Assembly (NCBI GenBank): GCA_947172705.1
Contig: CAMWCA010000018.1
Location: forward strand, 1-57,177
DNA length: 57,177 bases
Reading direction: 5' to 3'
Source of the DNA: an uncultured Lachnospiraceae bacterium
GTDB lineage: Bacteria; Bacillota; Clostridia; Lachnospirales; Lachnospiraceae
The notes below the pieces were generated by a model. The model worked only from the letters and a program-made list of their open reading frames with translations. It was not told the DNA's origin and did no database searches. Below are positions 49,226-57,061 of the stretch, piece after piece (position 1 is the stretch's first letter; every line of letters begins with the position of its first letter). A program made the position numbers and the translations under genes.

Positions 49226-50071
49226 ATGGAAGAGATCCGGGAATCGGTGAAAAGCGGTTATCTGTTGGAGAAATTTAAGTTGTTTCATCTAAAGGACAGC
49301 AGTCCAAGAGAATATATTTATCATTATCATGATTTTCACAAGCTGATCTGGTTTATTTCCGGAGAGGTGGAATATCATATTGAGGGGAAAAGTTACAAAC
49401 TGGAACCTCATGATATTTTGCTGGTCAATAAGGGGGAGATCCATAAACCCTTTGTTGATTTTAATACCATCTATGAGCGGTATGTGTTTTATATTTCGGG
49501 AGAGTATCTGGAGGAGCATTCGGAGCCGGACAGCAGGCTGGATCTGTGCTTTCAGACGGCAGTCAGGGAGCAGAGCAATGTGATCCGGCTTTCTCCTGCA
49601 AAGAGCAGAAGCCTTTATGAAAATATAAAACTCATTGAAGGGGTAAATCATGAAAATGCCTATGCAGGGGAGATGTACAGCCGGATCTTATTTTTAAAGC
49701 TGATGATCGAATTAAACCGATGTTGTATCGGAAATCCGGAGGTTTTTCATAAGACGGCAAGGTATGATAAGAAGATCGTGGAAATGCTTCACTATATCAA
49801 TGAAAATCTGGCAGGAGATCTGGCCATAGAGAAGCTTTCGTCGAAGTTTTATATGAGCAAGTACCATATGATGCGGAAGTTTAAGGAGGAGACAGGCTAC
49901 TCTGTGCATCAGTATATTTTGGAAAAGCGTATTTTGGCGGCAAGGGAGCTGATCCTTTTGGGGACGCCGGCAACGGCGGCAAGCATTGAGTGCGGTTTTC
50001 AGGATTATTCTACTTTTAGCAGGGCATATAAAAAGCTTTTGGGGCAGGTGCCGTCGGCGGAGTATAAATAA
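49226..50071 (+). CDS. AraC-family transcriptional regulator
   Basis: A 281-residue regulator. The N-terminal half is a cupin-like sensor (YHYHDFHKLIWFISGEVEYHIEG...LEPHDILLVNKGEIHKP). The C-terminal ~100 residues carry two helix-turn-helix units (LAIEKLSSKFYMSKYHMMRKFKEETG and ASIECGFQDYSTFSRAYKKLLG, cited by their core). The ligand is unknown; most likely targets are the following MFS gene or its own promoter. It is placed only 9 bases after the GH25 gene, so it may be read from that promoter. Confidence 0.93.
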   Translation: MEEIRESVKSGYLLEKFKLFHLKDSSPREYIYHYHDFHKLIWFISGEVEYHIEGKSYKLEPHDILLVNKGEIHKPFVDFNTIYERYVFYISGEYLEEHSEPDSRLDLCFQTAVREQSNVIRLSPAKSRSLYENIKLIEGVNHENAYAGEMYSRILFLKLMIELNRCCIGNPEVFHKTARYDKKIVEMLHYINENLAGDLAIEKLSSKFYMSKYHMMRKFKEETGYSVHQYILEKRILAARELILLGTPATAASIECGFQDYSTFSRAYKKLLGQVPSAEYK

Positions 50072-50212
50072 CATAGTGCTGACAGCAACGGGCGGTTTCT
50101 CTAAATTGCAACGGCAGATTGACAGCAAGTAAAGCAGTCTTGCTGGTGCGCAACCAATATGGAATGCTATTATTTCTTCAAAATTTGTGATGTTATGGAA
50201 TGGAGGAGAAAA

Positions 50213-51454
50213 ATGCATTCAAAATTATTTTCAAAAGATTTTACACTGGTAGTAATTGGACAGATCATATCATTATTTGGCAACGCGGCGTTAAGATTTG
50301 CGTTGCCTTTGTATTTACTTAATTTGACAGGTTCATCGGCGCTTTACGGAACCGTTATGGCATGCGCACTTATCCCTTCGATCTTAATGTCCCCTGTGGG
50401 AGGGATGATAGCGGACAGAGTTAATAAGAGGAATATTATGGTGGCGCTGGATTTTTTTACAGCGTTGGTGGTAGTAATGTTTTCTGTGCTTATGAATGGG
50501 GTGAACCTTGTTGTGCTGTTAACGGTTACGCTGATGCTGCTATTTGGAATTGCAGGCGCTTATCAGCCTGCTGTGCAGGCAAGCATACCCGCACTGGCAG
50601 ATCAGGGGCATCTTATGGCGGCAAATTCCATAATCAATACCATAAGTTCCTTTTCCGCCCTGATCGGTCCTGTTATTGGAGGTGTTTTATACAGCGCCTA
50701 CGGATTGAAGCCCATTTTATGGGTTTGTATGGTGTGCTTTTTTATATCGGCGGTTATGGAGCTTTTTATTCAGATTCCCTTTCAGAGGCGGGTTTCGGAG
50801 GGGAGCGTATGGAAGTTGATAAAGAGCGATTTTGCAGACAGCATCCGGTTTATTCGGAAGGATAAGCCTGCGATCGGAAAAGCGGTTTGGATAGTCTGTG
50901 GAATCAACTTGTTTTTATCTGCAATGATCTCCGTGGGAGTGCCTTATCTGATTACAGAGGTGCTTGATATAGAAGCTTCCCTTGCCAACAGGCTTTACGG
51001 TTTTGCCGAAGGGATCATGGCGGCAGGGGGATTGACCGGAGGCATTTGTGCGGGAGTTTTTGGTAATAAGTTGTCGATTCATAAATCATGTAATCTGCTC
51101 ATAGCCGGAGCCGTGGGTATCTTTCCGGTGGCGGCTGTTTTACTCCTGTTTCCGTCCGGAATGGTAAACTATCTTGTGATCACTGTCTGCTGTTTTGGCA
51201 TTATGATTGTGTCAACCATTTTTTCAATACAGATGATGTCCTTTTTTCAAAGAGTTACGCCGCAAAATATAATTGGTAAGGTGATTGCGGTGATTATGAT
51301 GACTGTCACTTGCGCCCAGCCTTTGGGAAACGCTTTGTATGGCGTATTGTTTGAAATTTGCAGGGGATATGAATACGCGGTGGTTCTATTTGCAGGGGCA
51401 GTGTCGCTTGTCATCGCCGCCAGTGCAAGGAAAATTTTCGGTACGATTGGATAG
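50213..51454 (+). CDS. MFS efflux-type transporter
   Basis: A 413-residue transporter with about 12 membrane segments, resembling the MFS_3/macrolide-efflux (MefA-like) group: FGNAALRFALPLYLLNLTGSS at the start, MSPVGGMIADRVNKRNIM (motif A loop), and a second-half NRLYGFAEGIMAAGGLTGG. A drug or metabolite is probably exported; the substrate cannot be read from the sequence. ATG 50213 (GGAGGAG 7 bases before) is chosen over earlier in-frame ATGs at 50159 and 50195, which lack an RBS. It lies downstream of the AraC regulator by 142 bases that hold no clear promoter. Confidence 0.88.
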   Translation: MHSKLFSKDFTLVVIGQIISLFGNAALRFALPLYLLNLTGSSALYGTVMACALIPSILMSPVGGMIADRVNKRNIMVALDFFTALVVVMFSVLMNGVNLVVLLTVTLMLLFGIAGAYQPAVQASIPALADQGHLMAANSIINTISSFSALIGPVIGGVLYSAYGLKPILWVCMVCFFISAVMELFIQIPFQRRVSEGSVWKLIKSDFADSIRFIRKDKPAIGKAVWIVCGINLFLSAMISVGVPYLITEVLDIEASLANRLYGFAEGIMAAGGLTGGICAGVFGNKLSIHKSCNLLIAGAVGIFPVAAVLLLFPSGMVNYLVITVCCFGIMIVSTIFSIQMMSFFQRVTPQNIIGKVIAVIMMTVTCAQPLGNALYGVLFEICRGYEYAVVLFAGAVSLVIAASARKIFGTIG

Positions 51455-51475
51455 GGAGGAAGGTATGGTGGAAAC

Positions 51476-51504
51476 TTGAATTTGGGATCTTTTGGGTGTA
51501 TTAT
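51476..51504 (+). promoter_or_regulatory. Promoter for the NifX-like gene
   Basis: TTGAAT (51476-51481), 17-base spacer, TATTAT (51499-51504), 52 bases before the start. Confidence 0.6.
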
Positions 51505-51556
51505 GGTATCGTTATATGAAGGCGTACCAAGCAGTCGTAGAAAGGAAGATGGGAGT

Positions 51557-51934
51557 ATGAAGGTTGCAGTTACTTATGAAAATGGAAATGTATTTCCACA
51601 CTTTGGGCATACGGAGCAGTTTAAGGTTTATGATATTGAAGACGGGAAAGTTGCCGGGACGCAGGTGATCGAAACAAATGGAAATGGTCATGGAGCCCTT
51701 GCGGGGATGTTATCTGCGTTGAAAGTGGATACACTGATCTGCGGAGGGATTGGCGCAGGCGCGCAGAATGCTTTGACAGAGGCAGGCATCCGTTTTTATG
51801 GCGGGGTATCAGGAGGAACAGATGAAGCCGTGGAGGCATTGCTTGCAGGGAAGCTTGCGTTTGATCCGCAGGTTCATTGCGACCATCACGGAGAAGGGCA
51901 TCATTGCGGAGAAGACAAACATTGCAGGATGTGA
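51557..51934 (+). CDS. NifX/NifB-like dinitrogenase iron-molybdenum cofactor family protein
   Basis: A 125-residue protein of the Fe-Mo cofactor/NifX-like fold (MKVAVTYENGNVFPHFGHTEQFKVYDI, with LICGGIGAGAQNALTEAGI and GTDEAVEALLAG). The family binds Fe-S or mixed-metal clusters; stand-alone copies occur in anaerobes without nitrogenase. The C-terminal ~20 residues are rich in His and Cys (HCDHHGEGHHCGEDKHC), suggesting a metal-binding tail. ATG 51557 with GGGAG upstream is preferred; the in-frame extension to 51476 covers the promoter. No other nif gene is in the window. Confidence 0.92.
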   Translation: MKVAVTYENGNVFPHFGHTEQFKVYDIEDGKVAGTQVIETNGNGHGALAGMLSALKVDTLICGGIGAGAQNALTEAGIRFYGGVSGGTDEAVEALLAGKLAFDPQVHCDHHGEGHHCGEDKHCRM

Positions 51935-51982
51935 TTGCTGTATTGCCAAAGAATTAATTGAGGAAAAATTTCTCTTACCCTA

Positions 51983-52026
51983 TTTACAGGAAAAGAAGAT
52001 TGTGCTATTATACCTAACAGGGTTAG
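51983..52026 (+). promoter_or_regulatory. marR promoter with inverted repeat at the transcription start
   Basis: -35 TTTACA (51983-51988), 17-base spacer, -10 TATTAT (52006-52011). Directly behind, CTAAC (52014-52018), AGG, GTTAG (52022-52026) forms an inverted repeat with 5-bp arms at the expected +1. This suits autorepression by the MarR protein encoded 26 bases downstream. Confidence 0.6.
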
Positions 52027-52051
52027 TAATTTTAAAAGGAAGTGATATCTC

Positions 52052-52477
52052 ATGGACTACACCGAATTGGCGATACAACTCATTGACATGCGAGCCGCTG
52101 CACCGCAGATCAAGATGGAGCGAACCATGTCCCAAATAGCAAGGGGAGAGATTTTGGCGTTAAATTATCTGGCGGCAAATGGAAACCGGGCATACCCCAA
52201 AGACATGAGCAGGGCGCTTATGCTGACCACAGCGAGGGTTGCAGCCATGTTGAAATCTTTAGAGGGACAGGGTATGGTTACACGTACCCCTGATCCCTCA
52301 GACAGTCGGCAGGTCATTGTTTGCCTCACGGAAAAAGGCATAGCTTTGGTGGAAGAGCGCCGAACCGGAATGATTCATTCAGTGGCAAGAATGCTGGAGG
52401 CTTTAGGGGAAGAGGATGCAAAAGCCTATGTCCGCATCCAGACCAGGCTGATCGAGTTGGGCGATATTTGGAGGTGA
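52052..52477 (+). CDS. MarR-family transcriptional regulator
   Basis: A 141-residue winged-helix repressor. Helix-turn-helix residues ~38-75 (KDMSRALMLTTARVAAMLKSLEGQGMV) and wing ~76-92 (TRTPDPSDSRQVIVCLTEKG, with the family's D-x-R) are clear. The long N- and C-terminal helices should dimerise. It is the first gene of an efflux block with two ABC-2 exporters, so induction by an exported compound is likely. AGGAAG lies upstream of the ATG. Its stop codon overlaps a 12-codon ORF. Confidence 0.93.
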   Translation: MDYTELAIQLIDMRAAAPQIKMERTMSQIARGEILALNYLAANGNRAYPKDMSRALMLTTARVAAMLKSLEGQGMVTRTPDPSDSRQVIVCLTEKGIALVEERRTGMIHSVARMLEALGEEDAKAYVRIQTRLIELGDIWR

Positions 52478-52515
52478 TGGTTAAAGAACGCAGGCTTAAA
52501 CAACAAAATAACTGA
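52477..52515 (+). CDS. Possible 12-residue leader peptide
   Basis: ATG at 52477 overlaps the marR stop (TGATG) and opens a 12-codon frame, MVKERRLKQQNN, that stops 24 bases before the terminator hairpin at 52539. GGAGG lies only ~2-3 bases upstream, too close for an ideal RBS, but re-initiation after marR is possible. A short basic peptide followed by a hairpin and an efflux gene is the arrangement of translation-attenuated resistance operons. Whether it is translated is unknown. Confidence 0.3.
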   Translation: MVKERRLKQQNN

Positions 52516-52538
52516 GGCACTATAGATTGCTATAGAGA

Positions 52539-52578
52539 TAAGTCCTATGCGGATAACCCGCGTAGGGCTTAATTTTTT
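52539..52578 (+). terminator. Terminator/attenuator between marR and the ABC genes
   Basis: A 14-bp stem with two G-U pairs (52539-52552 with 52558-52571), 5-base loop, then six T residues (52573-52578), directly before the AGGAGG of the ABC ATPase gene. It would limit read-through from marR into the exporters. Just upstream, CTATAG ATTG CTATAG (~52520-52535) is a further inverted repeat. Confidence 0.75.
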
Positions 52579-52591
52579 AGGAGGTAACAAC

Positions 52592-53509
52592 ATGAATCCA
52601 ATTATACAAGTAAAGCATTTTTCTAAAAAGTACGGGGATTTTACGGCGGTGGATGATATTTCCTTCACCGTAGACGAGGGCAGTATTTTTGCCTTCCTCG
52701 GTCCCAACGGCGCGGGTAAAAGCACGACCATCAATACCCTGTGTACCATTCTGGACAAAACAGAAGGCGCTTTGACGATCAACGGGCACGATGTTGCCAG
52801 GGAACGCAGTCTGGTTCGGAAGGACATTGGGATCGTCTTTCAGGATTCCACCCTGGACAGCCAAATGACAGTGGAAGAGAACCTGAAATACCATTGCAGT
52901 TTCTACAAAGTGCCAAAAAACGAGGTGCAGGAGCGCATTGACTTTGCCCTTGACCTGGTAGAGCTTACGGAATGGAAGCGGGCGGTGGTGGGTAGCCTGT
53001 CCGGCGGCATGAAACGGCGGGCTGAAATTGCCAGGGGGCTGGTACATGACCCAAAAGTTTTATTTTTGGATGAACCTACTACTGGTCTGGATCCGCAGAC
53101 CAGAGCCAATGTGTGGGAATATATCAGGAGGCTTCAAAAGCAGAAAAACATGACGATCTTTCTGACCACCCACTATATGGACGAGGCGGAGGTCTGTTCC
53201 AAAATCGTCATTATGGATCATGGTAAAATCGTTGCCCACGATACGCCGGAGAATTTAAAGCACCAATATACGGGCACGGAGGTAGATGTTGTATGCACAT
53301 CGACAGAACCGTTGGAGAGCGCATTGCAGGAACGAGATATTTCCTATCGGAAAGATGGGAACAAGCTGGTTTTCCATACAAAGAAAGCGCCTGCCGCATT
53401 GGAAATTTTATCAGAACACAGGGAAACAATCACTGATTTTGAAGTGAAAAATGGAACATTAAACGAAGTGTTCCTGGCGATTACGGGAAAGGAGATCCGA
53501 GAATTATGA
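52592..53509 (+). CDS. ABC-2 exporter ATPase (DrrA-like)
   Basis: A 305-residue ABC ATPase of the daunorubicin-resistance/ABC-2 type. Walker A is GPNGAGKST (~35-43), Q-loop FQDSTLD, signature LSGGMKRRAEIARGL, Walker B VLFLDEPTTGLDPQ, and the switch His in TTHYMDEAE. The C-terminal ~80 residues form the extension found in DrrA-like proteins. ATG 52592 has AGGAGG 7 bases before; the earlier in-frame ATG at 52547 lies in the attenuator. It overlaps the permease gene by four bases. Confidence 0.95.
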   Translation: MNPIIQVKHFSKKYGDFTAVDDISFTVDEGSIFAFLGPNGAGKSTTINTLCTILDKTEGALTINGHDVARERSLVRKDIGIVFQDSTLDSQMTVEENLKYHCSFYKVPKNEVQERIDFALDLVELTEWKRAVVGSLSGGMKRRAEIARGLVHDPKVLFLDEPTTGLDPQTRANVWEYIRRLQKQKNMTIFLTTHYMDEAEVCSKIVIMDHGKIVAHDTPENLKHQYTGTEVDVVCTSTEPLESALQERDISYRKDGNKLVFHTKKAPAALEILSEHRETITDFEVKNGTLNEVFLAITGKEIREL

Positions 53510-54354
53510 ATCCAATTACAGCTATTTTACAAAGAAATTTATTGAATTATGTCAGGAGCAAAGGACGGGTATTAGGCGCTCTCTTTATGTCCATGTTCAT
53601 GCTTGTGATGTTTTCATTTCTGATGAAATCCTCCATGAGCGGTCTTGACGCACCCATGAATTACCTGATTTCCGGTGTGATTATCATGAGCGTGTTCCAG
53701 GTCAGCGTCAATAATTCCTCTGATATTCTGTCAGACATTTCCAGCGGCTACATGAAAGAGGTTCTGGTTGCGCCTATTGCGCGGACGCAGATTTCCATGG
53801 GTCATATTCTGTCGGGGGCGGTCATTGCCACGCTGCAGGGCGTCGTTACCATGATTGTAGGCATTGTTCTTGGACTGCGGGTCAATGTTCTGCAAATTCT
53901 GCTTCTGGCTGCGGTAATGATGGTTTCCGCTATGGCATTTAGTGCCATCGGTCTGTTTTTGGCTACGGTTTCCCGTAACTCCCCGGCATTTCAGACCATC
54001 AGCTCTATGATCATGATGCCCCTGACCTTTGTTTCCGGCGCATACATTCCCACTACCATCATACCCGTTTTTCTCCTGCCCATTGTCTACTTGAATCCGC
54101 TAACCTATACAACCTCTATCTTCCGCTATATCGCTCTGGGGGCGCACACACTGACCACAGAGGGACTGGTAGAACAGGGGATGGCGTTCTCTATTGGCGG
54201 ATTTGTCATAACGCCTTTGATGGGGCTTGCAATTACGGTTTTGATCGGCAGCTTTTTCTTTGTGCTGTGTGTCCGTAAATTTAACCGGGCGGACTTTTCC
54301 ACCATCAAGGTCGCAGCAGGGATGCGGGGCGGCGGCGCTCCGGCGCGGAGGTAG
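53506..54354 (+). CDS. ABC-2 type permease (DrrB-like)
   Basis: A 282-residue membrane protein with six hydrophobic segments and the ABC-2 pattern (SGVIIMSVFQVSVNNSSDILSD; MPLTFVSGAYIPTTIIP near the fifth segment). It pairs with the ATPase just upstream (4-base overlap) as an exporter for a small hydrophobic compound or drug. The C-terminus is basic (MRGGGAPARR). The next ATPase gene starts 3 bases later. Confidence 0.93.
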   Translation: MNPITAILQRNLLNYVRSKGRVLGALFMSMFMLVMFSFLMKSSMSGLDAPMNYLISGVIIMSVFQVSVNNSSDILSDISSGYMKEVLVAPIARTQISMGHILSGAVIATLQGVVTMIVGIVLGLRVNVLQILLLAAVMMVSAMAFSAIGLFLATVSRNSPAFQTISSMIMMPLTFVSGAYIPTTIIPVFLLPIVYLNPLTYTTSIFRYIALGAHTLTTEGLVEQGMAFSIGGFVITPLMGLAITVLIGSFFFVLCVRKFNRADFSTIKVAAGMRGGGAPARR

Positions 54355-54357
54355 TTT

Positions 54358-55239
54358 ATGGAGTTGCAATTTGAAAATATCATAAAAAACTATAAAGGCA
54401 AAAAGATTTTAAAGGGAATTTCACTCACCATGGGGACAGGGGTCTACGGTCTTCTTGGTCCTAATGGGGCAGGAAAGACCACCATGATCCGGATACTGGC
54501 TGATGTGCTGCGTCCTACAAAAGGAAGTGTCCTGTACGATGGAAAGGATATTCATGCTGTGGGTGATGAATACCGGGCAAAAATTGGCTATCTGCCTCAG
54601 GATGTGAGCTTTTACAGTGACTTTACCGGCAGGGATTACCTGGAATATTCGGCGACACTGAAAGGAATGGAAAAAGCGCGCACGAAAAAGCGGATCGAGG
54701 AATTGGCGCACAGTGTCGGCTTGTCGGACGATCTGAATCGGAAATGTGCCGTCTATTCCGGCGGGATGCAACGCAGGCTGGGCATTGCCCAAGCCCTTTT
54801 GGACGACCCGGAGATTTTGATTTTGGACGAACCCACCTCCGGACTTGACCCCTATGAGCGAATTAAGTTCCGCAACATTATCTCCGCCTATGCAAAGGAT
54901 CGTCTGGTGCTGCTCTCCACTCATATTGTCTCCGATGTGGAGCAGATTGCTGCACATATCATGATGATGGAGTATGGCGTCATCCAACACATCCATACGG
55001 GCGAAGAGTATATTCATATGATGGAGGGGCGGGTCTGGCTCGTGGAGATGTCTGCAGAGCAGCTTGTGAGCTATCAAAACCGGGCTGTCATCAGCAATGT
55101 CAGGGCGAAAGACGGGCGTATGGAGGTCCGCATCATTGAGGAAACAATGCCATCCGGTGATGCGGTACAGGCTATACCAACACTGGAGGATGCATACCTA
55201 TATCTTTTTAACTATTTACCTGAAAAATCCAGGAGGTGA
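54358..55239 (+). CDS. Second ABC exporter ATPase
   Basis: A 293-residue ABC ATPase. Walker A GPNGAGKTT (~34-42), signature YSGGMQRRLGIAQALL (Tyr replaces the usual Leu), Walker B ILILDEPTSGLDPYE, switch His in LSTHIVSDVEQ. The extra C-terminal ~70 residues are family-specific. It resembles the ATPase of bacteriocin/peptide-type ABC-2 exporters. It serves the permease gene that starts 4 bases after it. Its sequence is clearly different from the first ATPase, so this is a second system and not a tandem copy. Confidence 0.94.
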   Translation: MELQFENIIKNYKGKKILKGISLTMGTGVYGLLGPNGAGKTTMIRILADVLRPTKGSVLYDGKDIHAVGDEYRAKIGYLPQDVSFYSDFTGRDYLEYSATLKGMEKARTKKRIEELAHSVGLSDDLNRKCAVYSGGMQRRLGIAQALLDDPEILILDEPTSGLDPYERIKFRNIISAYAKDRLVLLSTHIVSDVEQIAAHIMMMEYGVIQHIHTGEEYIHMMEGRVWLVEMSAEQLVSYQNRAVISNVRAKDGRMEVRIIEETMPSGDAVQAIPTLEDAYLYLFNYLPEKSRR

Positions 55240-55243
55240 TGCT

Positions 55244-56446
55244 ATGTCATTGTTTCAATTTGAATTGCGAAAACTATTGCTTAACAAAAAAAACTTGGTT
55301 TTGCTACTGTGCCTGTTTACCCTTTACAGTCTGGTTGGTCTGACCTCCACCATGTTCCTGATTGGTGGCAATGACAGTTACCGCGCTTATGAAGAATTAG
55401 CCGCAGCCTGTGAAGGACCGTTTGATAGTGAAAAGGCTGCAGAAGCGGAAGAAATTTATCAGGAAATCAGCACCCGGTATGGCACGGATTCACGGATGAT
55501 CGCCCGGAGCGTCAAAGACCAGCCGGAGATTATTTTGGCGGTGAACTATCACGCATATACTGAACGGGTGGAGGAATATTGGAACGGCACACCGCCGGAG
55601 AGCGTAGAAGAACCTTATGGTATTGCACTTCTGCAGGCGAAGATCGCGGAAATGGAAAGCCAGGGGAAGCAGGATACTGCTGACTGCCGGGAACTGTCCG
55701 CCTCCCTGCAAAGGCTGGAAGAATTGGGTGAGCCGGAGTTTGCCAACACCCTGTTATGGGAGAATCTGTTCAACAACTGGGGAGAACATATGATGCAGTT
55801 TCTGCTATTTGTACCGCTTGCCTTTGTCATAGCCCCCGTTTTCGCGGTGGAACGATCCAGCGGCATGGACAACCTGATCTTAAGCTCCCGGAATGGCAGG
55901 CACAGAATCGTTACAGCAAAATTGCTGAGCGTACTTGTTGCCTCAACTGTTGTGGGCGTACTGTATCTGGCTGCTACTTTTATGTTTGGTTTTCTTCCCC
56001 ATGGGAGTTTTCACGGCTGGAATGCGGCTATTCAGTCCATTCCCACCTATGCCCGATCCATGTTTCAATGGAAAGCCTGGCATCTTGCAGCAGCCGGAGC
56101 TGTGTGGCTTATTTTTACCGGTGCGGTTTATAGCCTGATCATCTGCTTTATTTCTTCCCGTATGAAAAGCCAGATGGGCACGGTGGGCGTAAGTCTGGCG
56201 ATTCTGTTTGTAAATGTAGGGCTGGCGGCAATGGGCGATACCGTTACGCAGAGACTTGGAGTGCTTGTGGATTTCGGCTTGACAAATGTCACTTTGATAA
56301 AAGAGGTATTTGGCGGCTATAAGGTTTTTTATGTATTTGGCATGAATGTCAGCTATCCGGTTATGGCGATTCCTGTTTTAGCTTCCATTGCTGCTGTAGC
56401 TGTTTTTGGAACTTATCGGGGGCAGAAAAGCAGAACAGTTGCATAA
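55244..56446 (+). CDS. ABC-2 type permease of the second exporter
   Basis: A 400-residue membrane protein. One membrane segment lies near residue 20-40, a ~145-residue extracytoplasmic region follows (~42-185, acidic, with many Glu/Ala helices), then five further segments (~185-395). This layout is that of ABC-2 permeases with a large first loop. ATG 55244 with AGGAGG 8 bases before is chosen; the frame is open earlier inside the previous gene. The last codons overlap the next open frame. Substrate unknown. Confidence 0.9.
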   Translation: MSLFQFELRKLLLNKKNLVLLLCLFTLYSLVGLTSTMFLIGGNDSYRAYEELAAACEGPFDSEKAAEAEEIYQEISTRYGTDSRMIARSVKDQPEIILAVNYHAYTERVEEYWNGTPPESVEEPYGIALLQAKIAEMESQGKQDTADCRELSASLQRLEELGEPEFANTLLWENLFNNWGEHMMQFLLFVPLAFVIAPVFAVERSSGMDNLILSSRNGRHRIVTAKLLSVLVASTVVGVLYLAATFMFGFLPHGSFHGWNAAIQSIPTYARSMFQWKAWHLAAAGAVWLIFTGAVYSLIICFISSRMKSQMGTVGVSLAILFVNVGLAAMGDTVTQRLGVLVDFGLTNVTLIKEVFGGYKVFYVFGMNVSYPVMAIPVLASIAAVAVFGTYRGQKSRTVA

Positions 56447-57059
56447 CATAATATCGTTTGCCAATCAAGCAGAGGGGTGGTATACAAGAGGCAGTGCGGA
56501 TTTATATGAATATGGTTTTATTTCCAAAAGTGGCAGTAGCAGCGCTACCTGTAGTATCTACGAAGAGGAGTTCCTGAAAGCTGACGGAAGGATATGCCCC
56601 GTTTACACTGCAACTTCGAATTATTTGGACGCGGCAAGCTATGACCTGGAGGAAGAGGTATTTGAGAGGGAAGAAGTGTTTATTGTTAATTGGTCTTATA
56701 TCATAGATGATCAGGAATATGAGATATTAGAACTGCTTGATGATGCCGATCCGAAAAAGTGGAAAAAATTTTGCGCTTTATATGAACAGAAATATGGACG
56801 CCTTTATACACAGGAGGAAATAGACCGTCTCATTCAAAAACGGAAGAGGGAAGCCGGAATTCAGGAGGAATGGGCGGAAAAGAAAAAACCGGATTGGAAG
56901 CTTGTGGAAAACAGCAGATATAGAAAATATGTAAAAGAGATCGAACTGGCAGAATTGAGAAAGGAGCGGTATGCTCGAAGTAATTTCGACCTGAAAGGGA
57001 AGTGGGTTACGTGTAACGTTGAAAATTATTATGAATTTGCAACAGTGGACTTTGATTGA
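56406..57059 (+). CDS. Hypothetical ORF, probably lacking its true 5' end
   Basis: A 217-codon open frame with no recognised family. It has no in-frame ATG. The possible starts are TTG 56406 and TTG 56439, both inside the permease gene and without an RBS, so the visible reading frame is likely a remnant of a longer gene or uses a non-standard start. The protein is acidic in the middle (DLEEEVFEREEVFI) and charged/helical at the end (YTQEEIDRLIQKRKREAG). It stops three bases before the IS-like repeats. It may be a fragment left by insertion of a mobile element. Confidence 0.45.
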   Translation: MELIGGRKAEQLHNIISFANQAEGWYTRGSADLYEYGFISKSGSSSATCSIYEEEFLKADGRICPVYTATSNYLDAASYDLEEEVFEREEVFIVNWSYIIDDQEYEILELLDDADPKKWKKFCALYEQKYGRLYTQEEIDRLIQKRKREAGIQEEWAEKKKPDWKLVENSRYRKYVKEIELAELRKERYARSNFDLKGKWVTCNVENYYEFATVDFD

Positions 57060-57061
57060 AT

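Noticed and set aside
51557..51934. Nitrogen fixation locus
   Set aside because: Only one small NifX-like gene is present; such proteins occur alone in many anaerobes.
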